Source of the DNA: Helicobacteraceae bacterium
Lineage (GTDB): Bacteria; Campylobacterota; Campylobacteria; Campylobacterales; SZUA-545
Direction of reading: 5' to 3'
Assembly (NCBI GenBank): GCA_031276985.1
Contig: JAISMA010000096.1
Coordinates: forward strand, 1-9,489
DNA length: 9,489 nt
In this document: positions 1-5,515 of the stretch, piece after piece
Layout: every line of letters starts with the position of its first letter
How positions within the stretch are numbered: position 1 is the stretch's first letter
The notes under the pieces: model-generated
What the model saw: the letters and a program-made list of their open reading frames with translations, nothing else
Databases searched by the model: none
What the model was told of the DNA's origin: nothing
Program-made: the position numbers and the translations under genes

Positions 1-156
1 AAAACTCATAGAAAACAAAAGTCCAGACGGAACATTGCTTGCGTCTTCATACGCCGCTTCGGCTATCGCTTCGCCGACCTCCATAATAAGCCCGCTTAAA
101 GCGAGAATGACGATAAACCCGAACATACTGATTGATATAAACGATCTGCCGTTCAT
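1..156 (-). CDS. Small membrane protein, 3' part outside the window
   Basis: This is an open frame of 52 codons with no stop before the left edge. It starts at an ATG (156-154) preceded by a strong ribosome binding site, AAGGAG at 170-165, with 8 bases between. The first 25 or so residues form a hydrophobic helix (SFISISMFGFIVILALSGLIM), followed by an acidic, alanine-rich stretch (EVGEAIAEAAYEDAS) and then the beginning of another hydrophobic run. It looks like an inner-membrane protein or an exported protein with an uncleaved anchor. Its start codon overlaps the stop of the preceding 40-codon ORF (ATGA), so the two are probably translationally coupled. I do not recognise the family, and the C-terminus is missing. 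Confidence 0.6.
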   Translation of the reverse strand, partial: MNGRSFISISMFGFIVILALSGLIMEVGEAIAEAAYEDASNVPSGLLFSMSF

Positions 157-275
157 AACATTTTCTCCTTGATGATATTTATCCGCAAAATTATCTCTTT
201 TGCGACGACATTTTCAAAACATGCATAAACGCGTTTCTGGCATGCGATGCAGTTTGGCGTTTGATTTTGCGACAT
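153..275 (-). CDS. Hypothetical 40-residue protein with a CxxC motif
   Basis: This short frame begins at ATG 275-273 and ends with TGA 155-153. Its ribosome binding site AAAGGA (286-281) lies 5 bases upstream and overlaps the TAA stop (287-285) of the preceding RCC1 gene. Its own stop overlaps the next gene's ATG as ATGA. The peptide starts MSQNQTPNCIACQKRVYAC and then becomes a mixed lysine- and isoleucine-rich tail. Cysteines at residues 9, 12 and 19 give CxxC-x6-C, which could bind a metal or form disulfides, but this is only a motif-level guess. Spacing and overlaps at both ends argue for real translation. It may instead be a coupling leader for the downstream membrane gene. No signal peptide or transmembrane segment is visible. 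Confidence 0.45.
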   Translation of the reverse strand: MSQNQTPNCIACQKRVYACFENVVAKEIILRINIIKEKML

Positions 276-280
276 TTTTA

Positions 281-286
281 TCCTTT
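281..286 (-). promoter_or_regulatory. Ribosome binding site of the 40-codon ORF
   Basis: The minus strand reads TAAAGGATAAAAATG. The TAA is the stop of the RCC1 gene, and AAAGGA sits 5 bases before the ATG at 275. The overlap of stop and ribosome binding site suggests termination-reinitiation coupling. Confidence 0.5.
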
Positions 287-1592
287 ATTTTAATTGGCGA
301 TCGCTTAAAATTACGGGCGTGAAAACATTGCGATCGGCTTTGTCGCCAAGCCCTAGCTGACCGCTGAAGTTACTGCCCGCCGCGTAGAGTTTGCCGTTTT
401 CGTCAATCGCAAACGAATGATATTCGCCCGCCGCGATAGCGACGATTTTTTTGTTTTTCTGCGACGAGACAAGTTCAAAAGCGTTACGGTTATCGCCGAC
501 CAAACCAAGCTGACCTTCACGGTTCCATCCCGTCGCGTAGAGTTTGCCGTTTTCGTTAAGCGCCAGCGAATGAAAGTCGCCCGCCGCGATAGCGACGATT
601 TTTTTGCCTTCAAGCGTCTTAACAAGCGCGAACCTATCGCGATCAGTTTTGTCGCCCAAACCTAACTGACCACGATAATTAGCGCCCGCCGCGTAAACTT
701 TGCCATCCGTATCAAGCGCTAACGAATACCAGAATTGCGCCTCGATCGCCGTAATATTTTTATCGCTTAGAGATGAAACAAGCGTCCAAGTTTTGCGATT
801 GGCGTTATTGCGAAATCCTAGCTGACCAAAATAGTTATATCCCGCCGCGTAAACTTTGCCCTCTTTTGACAAAACAAGCGAATGAGATTCGCCCGCCGCG
901 ATAGCGACAATTTTTTTACCCTCCAAAGACGAAACAAGCGTGAAACCATCGCGATTGTCTTTGTCGCCTAAACCTAGTTGTCCAACATCGTTCTCGCCCG
1001 TTCCGTAAACCTTGCCGTCCGCGTCAAGCGCCAACGAGTAAAATCGCCCCGCCGCGATAGCGACAATTTTTTGACCCTCCAAAGACGAAACAAGCGTGAA
1101 ACTATCGCGATTGTCTTTGTCGCCTAAACCTAGTTGTCCAACATCGTTCTCGCCCGTTCCGTAAACCTTGCCGTCCGCGTCAAGCGCTAACGAGTAAAAT
1201 CGCCCCGCCGCGATAGCGACAATTTTTTTACTCTCCAAAGACGAAATAGGCGTGAAACCATCGCGATTGTCTTTGTCGCCTAAACCTAGCTGACCTTTGG
1301 AGTTAGCGCCCGTCGCGTAAACTTTGCCCTCCGTATCAAGCGCCAGCGTATGAGAGCGTCCGGCGGCGATCGCGGGGCGTTGATCGCTCTTTTCGCCGCC
1401 CGCCGCAATCGTTACGATCTCTTTGCGCCCTTTGGCGACAAGCGGACGGTCGCCGCTTTGCGTAAGTATGTAGCCGACGATCGCGGCGATAACCAGCGCG
1501 GCTAAAACCGCCGCGATTGCGATTAGTTTGCGCGGCTTATTTGCGGCGATCGAAGGATTCGCGGCGGTTTGGCTAGTTGGAGAGGGCGACAT
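285..1592 (-). CDS. Membrane-anchored seven-bladed RCC1-repeat protein (copy 1)
   Basis: This 435-residue protein has a basic N-terminal segment of 22 residues, one hydrophobic helix (about 23-43, LIAIAAVLAALVIAAIVGYIL), and then seven RCC1 repeats that fill the rest. The repeats carry the signatures AAGxxHSLALDxxGK and YAxGxNxxGQLGLGD, with a period near 52 residues. Seven repeats match one closed RCC1 beta-propeller. By the positive-inside rule the propeller lies outside the cytoplasm; this is inferred. RCC1 propellers usually bind other proteins, and no catalytic motif is visible. Repeats 2 and 3 are almost identical in DNA. The C-terminus ends ILSDRQLK, unlike the LPNR end of the two paralogues. 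The start is fixed by AAGGA at 1604-1600, 7 bases upstream, identical to that of copy 2. It is the last of three tandem copies. Confidence 0.88.
   Translation of the reverse strand: MSPSPTSQTAANPSIAANKPRKLIAIAAVLAALVIAAIVGYILTQSGDRPLVAKGRKEIVTIAAGGEKSDQRPAIAAGRSHTLALDTEGKVYATGANSKGQLGLGDKDNRDGFTPISSLESKKIVAIAAGRFYSLALDADGKVYGTGENDVGQLGLGDKDNRDSFTLVSSLEGQKIVAIAAGRFYSLALDADGKVYGTGENDVGQLGLGDKDNRDGFTLVSSLEGKKIVAIAAGESHSLVLSKEGKVYAAGYNYFGQLGFRNNANRKTWTLVSSLSDKNITAIEAQFWYSLALDTDGKVYAAGANYRGQLGLGDKTDRDRFALVKTLEGKKIVAIAAGDFHSLALNENGKLYATGWNREGQLGLVGDNRNAFELVSSQKNKKIVAIAAGEYHSFAIDENGKLYAAGSNFSGQLGLGDKADRNVFTPVILSDRQLK
961..1272 (-). repeat. Near-perfect tandem 156-bp blade duplication in RCC1 copy 1
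   Basis: Two 156-bp units, 961-1116 and 1117-1272, differ at only about 6 positions by eye. Each encodes 52 residues, centred on ENDVGQLGLGDKDNRD and GRFYSLALDADGK. Similarity fades into the flanking units on both sides. This is one propeller blade copied recently, in register with the repeat period. Confidence 0.9.
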
Positions 1593-1653
1593 TTGGCGAT
1601 CCTTGATTGCGAATGCCGAATGTTAGCGCCGATTGTTTTAGCGGTTTGGCAAA
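1526..1653 (-). repeat. Duplicated gene-spacer-leader block, copy A
   Basis: This block covers the last codons of RCC1 copy 2, the 45-bp spacer, the ribosome binding site and the first 22 codons of RCC1 copy 1. It matches 2876-3003 at an offset of exactly 1350 bp, with 4 differences in 128 bases by eye. The two differences inside the leader codons are synonymous. Confidence 0.92.
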
Positions 1654-2942
1654 GGTACAAGCGTGAAAACGCGGCGGTCGTCCGCGACGCTTAAACCCAA
1701 CTGCCCTTCGTAATTGTTTCCTGCCGCGTAAACTTTGCCGCTTTCGTCAAGCGCCAGCGAATGCCTTACGCCCGCCGCGATCCACGCGATTTTTTTCTCG
1801 CTAAAAGGCGGCGCTAACGTCCAAACGTTGCGGTCGCGCATTTCGCCCAAACCTAACTGACCAAAGTCGTTATCGCCCGTTCCATAAACCTTGCCGTCCG
1901 CATCAAGCGCCAGCGAATGCGAATCGCCCGCCGCGATAGCGAGGATTTTTTTGCCGTTTAGCGAGGCGATTTCGGCAAATTTCCAGCGGTCGTCCTCGTC
2001 GTCCAAGCCAAGCTGACCGAAATAGTTCCGTCCCGCCGCGTAAAGCCTGCCGTCCGCATCAAGCGCCAGCGAGTGATAGTTGCCCGCCGCGATTTGCGTA
2101 ATGTTTTTGTCGCTCATAAGCGCGACAAGCTCGAAAGTTTCGCGGCTTAAATTGTCGTCCAAACCTAGCTGTCCGTGTCCGTTTCTGCCCGCCGCGTAAA
2201 CTTTGCCGTCCGCGCTTAGCGCTAGCGTGTGAAAGCCGCCCGCCGCAACCGCGACAATCTTTTTGCCGTTTAGCGAGGCGATTTCGGCAAATTTCCAGCG
2301 GTCGTCCTCGTCGCCCAAACCCAACTGACCGTAATTCCAACCCGCCGCGTACACTTTGCCGTCCGCGATCGCAAACGAATGAGTCCAGCCCGCCGCGACT
2401 GCCGAAACCTTGCTGGCAAACGGAACTTTGGCAAATCTGGTAAAGCGCTTGCGATCGCCAAAAAACGCGTCGAAAAGCCCTAGCTGATCAAAGGCGTTGC
2501 CGCCCGCCGCGTAAAGTTTGCCGTTTGCGTCAATCGCCAGCGAATGCGAATCGCCCGCCGAGATCGCGACGATCTCTTTGGCGCTTAGATCGGCTACTTC
2601 CGTAAAAGCGTCGCGATTGTCCTCGTCGCCCAAACCTAACTGACCAGAGTCGTTATCGCCCGCCGCGTAAAGCCTGCCGCTTTCGTCAAGCGCAAACGAA
2701 TGAGAGCCGCCCGCCGCGACGATTGGTCGTCGATATTCGCGCCGCAAATCGTTATCGTCCGCCGCGTCGATCGCGGGCGCGTTTTCGGCGTGGTTTGAGT
2801 GCGCAAAAGCGTATGCCGCGACTGACGCGACTATGATCGCCGCGACGAAAACGGCAAACGCGGCGATTGCGATCCGTTTGCGCGGCTTATTTGCGGCGAT
2901 TGAAGGGTTCGCGGCGGTTTGGCTAGTTGGAGAGGGCGACAT
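1638..2942 (-). CDS. Membrane-anchored seven-bladed RCC1-repeat protein (copy 2)
   Basis: This 434-residue paralogue has the same first 22 residues as copy 1, followed by a different hydrophobic helix (about 24-46, rich in A, V and I) and an acidic linker (NAPAIDAADDNDLRREYRR). Seven RCC1 repeats follow. The second is degenerate (AFDQLGLFDAFFGDRKRF) and the third lacks one residue (WNYGQLGLGD). The N-terminal helix should anchor the protein with the propeller outside the cytoplasm, as for copy 1. The block DDRWKFAEIASLNGKK occurs after repeats 3 and 5. Copy 3 has a related block (RRWKFTEVSALSDKK) only after repeat 3, so the second occurrence here looks copied. The ribosome binding site AAGGA at 2954-2950, 7 bases upstream, fixes the start. 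The protein ends LPLPNR. No enzymatic motif is visible. Confidence 0.88.
   Translation of the reverse strand: MSPSPTSQTAANPSIAANKPRKRIAIAAFAVFVAAIIVASVAAYAFAHSNHAENAPAIDAADDNDLRREYRRPIVAAGGSHSFALDESGRLYAAGDNDSGQLGLGDEDNRDAFTEVADLSAKEIVAISAGDSHSLAIDANGKLYAAGGNAFDQLGLFDAFFGDRKRFTRFAKVPFASKVSAVAAGWTHSFAIADGKVYAAGWNYGQLGLGDEDDRWKFAEIASLNGKKIVAVAAGGFHTLALSADGKVYAAGRNGHGQLGLDDNLSRETFELVALMSDKNITQIAAGNYHSLALDADGRLYAAGRNYFGQLGLDDEDDRWKFAEIASLNGKKILAIAAGDSHSLALDADGKVYGTGDNDFGQLGLGEMRDRNVWTLAPPFSEKKIAWIAAGVRHSLALDESGKVYAAGNNYEGQLGLSVADDRRVFTLVPLPNR
1948..2313 (-). repeat. 54-bp perfect internal repeat in RCC1 copy 2
   Basis: Bases 1948-2001 and 2260-2313 are identical over 54 bp. The offset of 312 bp is twice the 156-bp blade period. 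Both encode the RWKFAEIASLNGKK part of a blade. Flanking blade sequence is clearly diverged, so the match is a patch and not a whole-blade duplication. Confidence 0.88.
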
Positions 2943-3003
2943 TTGGCGATCCTTGATTGCGAATGCCGAATGTTAGCGCCGATCGTTTTAGCGATTTGGC
3001 AAA
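2876..3003 (-). repeat. Duplicated gene-spacer-leader block, copy B
   Basis: Partner of 1526-1653. It spans the end of RCC1 copy 3, the 45-bp spacer and the first codons of RCC1 copy 2. Homology stops sharply where the hydrophobic helix begins on one side and within the last codons of the upstream gene on the other. Confidence 0.92.
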
Positions 3004-4187
3004 ACGATGGGCGTGAAAACGTCGCGTCTTTTCGCGTCGCCCAAACCTAACTGACCGTCCTTGTTTCTGCCCGCCGCGTAAATTCTGCCGTCGCTATCAA
3101 GCGCCAACGAGTGAAAATCGCCCGCCGCTACGCCGACAATCTTTTTATCCTCCAAAGACGAAACGAGCGTCCAAACGTCGCGATCTTTGTTGTCGTCCAA
3201 ACCTAGCTCGCTGTCGCCGTTAGATCCCGTCGCGTAAAATTTGCCGTTTGAATCAAGCGCCAACGAGTGAAAATTACCCGTTTCGATCGCGACGATTTCT
3301 TTACCTTCAAGCGCTTTCGCAAGCGTAAAATTATTGCGATTATCTTTGTCGCCTAAACCAAGCTGACCGTGATCGTTAAATCCCGCCGCGTAAAGTTTGC
3401 CTTTGCTTGAAAGCGCCAGCGAATGCCCGTAATACGCCGCAATCCGCGTAATGTTTTTACCGCTTAAAGACGAAACGAGCGTAAAGGCTTTGCGACTTGT
3501 TGCGCGCCCGCTATCGCCAAGCCCTAGCTGACCGTACTCGTTGAAACCCGACGCGTAAACTTTGCCTTCGTTATCCAGCGCTAGCGAATGAGAGCCTCCC
3601 GCCGCGATCGCGACGATCTTTTTATCGCTTAACGCCGAAACTTCGGTAAATTTCCAACGACGCGATTTATCGCCCAAACCTAGCTGACCGACGTTGTTTT
3701 CGCCCGCCGCGTACACTTTGCCGTTTGAATCAAGCGCCAGCGAGTGAAAACTGCCCGCCGCGATCGCGACGATCTTTTTGCCTTCAAGCGACGAAACAAG
3801 CGTGAAAACGTCGCGTTCTTTCGCGTCGCCCAAACCTAGCTGACCGTCTCTGTTTCTGCCCGCTACGTAAAGTTTGCCGTCGCTATCCAGCGCAAAAGAG
3901 CATTCGCCGTTCGCCTCGATCGCGACGATCTTTTTGTCTTCAAGCGACGAAACGAGCGTGAAAACGTCGCGATCTTTTGCGTCGCCCAAACCAAGCTGAC
4001 CTTCGGAATTGTCGCCCGCCGCGTAAAGTTTGCCCTCGCTTGAAAGCGCCAGCGAATGAGAGCCGTCCGCCGCGACGACGGCGATGTTAAAAGGCTGATT
4101 TTTGCTTTTGGAAGCCGCCGCGCAATAGACGCCGATAAGCGTCGCGGCTAAAACCGCAAGCGCTAAAACTCTGATAAAACGGCGCAT
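2988..4187 (-). CDS. Exported seven-bladed RCC1-repeat protein (copy 3)
   Basis: This protein has 399 residues if it starts at ATG 4187, which has AAAGGA at 4199-4194 and the same AAAGGATCGCCA-type leader as the other two copies. A longer frame from a TTG at 4214 lacks such a site. The N-terminus MRRFIRVLALAVLAATLIGV looks like a Sec signal, with a plausible cleavage after CAAA (about residue 25). VYC is a poor lipobox, so a lipoprotein is unlikely. Seven RCC1 repeats follow, the most regular of the three copies. Repeat 4 has a short insertion (GDSGRATSRKAF) and repeat 6 reads DSELGLDD in place of GQLGLGD. Unlike copies 1 and 2, it would be released or held only by its signal. It is the first of the tandem set, 65 bases after dam. 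Confidence 0.88.
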   Translation of the reverse strand: MRRFIRVLALAVLAATLIGVYCAAASKSKNQPFNIAVVAADGSHSLALSSEGKLYAAGDNSEGQLGLGDAKDRDVFTLVSSLEDKKIVAIEANGECSFALDSDGKLYVAGRNRDGQLGLGDAKERDVFTLVSSLEGKKIVAIAAGSFHSLALDSNGKVYAAGENNVGQLGLGDKSRRWKFTEVSALSDKKIVAIAAGGSHSLALDNEGKVYASGFNEYGQLGLGDSGRATSRKAFTLVSSLSGKNITRIAAYYGHSLALSSKGKLYAAGFNDHGQLGLGDKDNRNNFTLAKALEGKEIVAIETGNFHSLALDSNGKFYATGSNGDSELGLDDNKDRDVWTLVSSLEDKKIVGVAAGDFHSLALDSDGRIYAAGRNKDGQLGLGDAKRRDVFTPIVLPNR

Positions 4188-4193
4188 TGGCGA

Positions 4194-4199
4194 TCCTTT
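4194..4199 (-). promoter_or_regulatory. Ribosome binding site deciding the start of RCC1 copy 3
   Basis: AAAGGA lies 6 bases before ATG 4187. The sequence from here to the ATG matches the leaders of RCC1 copies 1 and 2 (AAGGATCGCCAAATG), which supports this start over the upstream TTG. Confidence 0.7.
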
Positions 4200-4252
4200 G
4201 CGTTTTAATGGCAATGTTACCCGCTTCGCGCTTATTTTCGGCGTTTTTAGGC

Positions 4253-5140
4253 TTAGATCGGCGTTTCGTAATTTGTAACGATAATCTCGTTAATTATGCC
4301 GCGTTTGGCGGCGTTGGAATTGATCATACGCGACGCGGCGACGCGACGCACGCGATAATCTTTATATAGTTCGTCGAAGAAATGATCGTTTTTGTCTATG
4401 TTTTTCGGATCGGAATTACTAAGCATTATTTTCGCGCCTTGTTTATCAAGCCTTCTAAACAAATTCGCAAGCCGTTTTTGTTCGTCGTCGTTAAAGCCGT
4501 TTTTGCCGTAGTTGTTGAAATTTGCGCTTTTGCTGATCGGACGATACGGCGGATCAAAATAAACGAATGAATTGTCTTTTATATCCGCTTCTACGCGCTC
4601 GAAATCGGCAAACGTTATTTCGGCGTTTTGAAGCGCCATGCTTGCCGCTATCAAATTATTTTCGTCGCATATTAGCGGATTTTTATAATCCCCGCTCGGC
4701 GTGTTGAACAATCCCGCGCTATTAACGCGGAATAAGCCGTTATAGCAGGTTTTGTTCAAAAAGATCGTTCGCGCCGCCTTTTGCGGATTGTCGCCGTCGT
4801 TTTTGTTGTATTTTTCGCGTTCTTTGTAGTAAAGCTCTTTGCGTTTTTCGGCGTTAAAGCGATCGTATTTTGATTGATATTTCCGCAAAAGGTCAATCAA
4901 TTCCGCCGCGTTTTCTTTCAGCGTTTTATACGTCAAAATTAGCGCTTCGTTTGAATCGTATAAATACGCCTTTTTGATCGGGTATTTGCGCGAAATATCA
5001 AAAAATACCGCGCCGCTTCCCACAAACGGCTCGTAGTAGTTTGCGATCGCTCCCGTTTTAAGCTCCAATGGATACAGCTCGTCAAAACGCGCAAGCAGTT
5101 GGCGCTTTCCGCCCGCCCACTTCAAAAACGGCTTCGCCAT
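4253..5140 (-). CDS. dam: Dam-family (D12 class) DNA adenine-N6 methyltransferase, solitary
   Basis: This 295-residue enzyme transfers a methyl group from S-adenosylmethionine to adenine N6 in DNA. Visible motifs: FLKWAGGKRQL (5-15) and FVGSGAVFFD (39-48) for cofactor binding, the family block LNKTCYNGLFRVN (128-140), the catalytic DPPY (196-199), and the C-terminal NEIIVTNY (284-291). Length and motif order match the Dam/DpnM group, whose usual target is GATC, so GATC is the expected but unproven target. No restriction endonuclease gene lies nearby, so it is probably a solitary methyltransferase. The start is placed at ATG 5140, written TAATG. A TTG at 5155 would add five residues. Neither start has a clear ribosome binding site, as expected if it was once coupled to carB. 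It is somewhat more AT-rich than carB. Confidence 0.9.
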   Translation of the reverse strand: MAKPFLKWAGGKRQLLARFDELYPLELKTGAIANYYEPFVGSGAVFFDISRKYPIKKAYLYDSNEALILTYKTLKENAAELIDLLRKYQSKYDRFNAEKRKELYYKEREKYNKNDGDNPQKAARTIFLNKTCYNGLFRVNSAGLFNTPSGDYKNPLICDENNLIAASMALQNAEITFADFERVEADIKDNSFVYFDPPYRPISKSANFNNYGKNGFNDDEQKRLANLFRRLDKQGAKIMLSNSDPKNIDKNDHFFDELYKDYRVRRVAASRMINSNAAKRGIINEIIVTNYETPI

Positions 5141-5150
5141 TACGCGCCCA
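5134..5150. repeat. 17-bp direct repeat, copy at the dam start
   Basis: TCGCCATTACGCGCCCA, on the minus strand TGGGCGCGTAATGGCGA. It contains the dam start codon (MAK). It is identical to 5499-5515, and the match ends sharply on both sides. Confidence 0.9.
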
Positions 5151-5160
5151 GACAATAAAG

Positions 5161-5427
5161 TTACTTAGACGTAGACGCGTTATCGTCGTCTTTATCTTTG
5201 GCAAAAATAAGATCTATTAACGAGTTTCTCGACGTTATTCTTTTAGTTGATACAAATAGTCCTACGTAAATTAAGCAAAGGCTTATAAATATTTTTAGCG
5301 CGAAAACAATTATATCTATCGGATGATATGACCCTACGCCGTTAATACAAACGGCTATTAACAGAGCTCCGCCAATGACAACATATAATATATTCCATAC
5401 GGATTTAGTTTTTCTCGTCGTCCCCAT
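5161..5427 (-). CDS. Small two-helix membrane protein, unknown function
   Basis: The protein has 88 residues from ATG 5427, which has a textbook ribosome binding site (GGAGG at 5438-5434, 6 bases upstream). An alternative ATG at 5463 would add 12 basic residues. A basic N-terminus (MGTTRKTKSVW) is followed by two hydrophobic helices (about 10-31 and 37-59) joined by a short loop (GSYHPID), then TKRITSR and a very acidic tail (KDKDDDN). Charges suggest both ends face the cytoplasm. The gene is plainly AT-richer than carB: one 60-base sample (5281-5340) is 35% G+C against 60% in a carB sample (6481-6540). It sits between the two copies of a 17-bp direct repeat. I do not recognise the family. 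Confidence 0.65.
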   Translation of the reverse strand: MGTTRKTKSVWNILYVVIGGALLIAVCINGVGSYHPIDIIVFALKIFISLCLIYVGLFVSTKRITSRNSLIDLIFAKDKDDDNASTSK

Positions 5428-5433
5428 TATTTT

Positions 5434-5438
5434 CCTCC
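5434..5438 (-). promoter_or_regulatory. Ribosome binding site deciding the small membrane protein start
   Basis: GGAGG lies 6 bases ahead of ATG 5427 and is much stronger than anything before ATG 5463. It argues for the 88-residue form. Confidence 0.6.
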
Positions 5439-5498
5439 GTGTTTTCGCTTCGCGTTTTTCCATTCAAACTTTTCCGCCGTTTTTATGATTTAGCATTG

Positions 5499-5515
5499 TC
5501 GCCATTACGCGCCCA
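5499..5515. repeat. 17-bp direct repeat, copy at the carB end
   Basis: Identical to 5134-5150. On the minus strand it contains the last two carB sense codons (Gly-Ala), the TAA stop, and an overlapping ATG (TAATG) that starts a 13-codon frame ending at 5464. Confidence 0.9.

Noticed and set aside
285..4100. Regularly spaced repeats suggesting a CRISPR or satellite array
   Set aside because: The period is 150-160 bp, always in codon phase, and the units translate as RCC1 blades. There are no short palindromic repeats with unique spacers.
4188..4214. TTG start for RCC1 copy 3 adding MPLKRKGSP
   Set aside because: The conserved ribosome binding site would lie inside the coding region. The paralogues all start just after AAGGATCGCCA.
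5141..5155. TTG start for dam adding MSGRV
   Set aside because: There is no ribosome binding site, and the extra codons are the repeated carB tail. The ATG at 5140 directly precedes the conserved FLKWAGGK motif.
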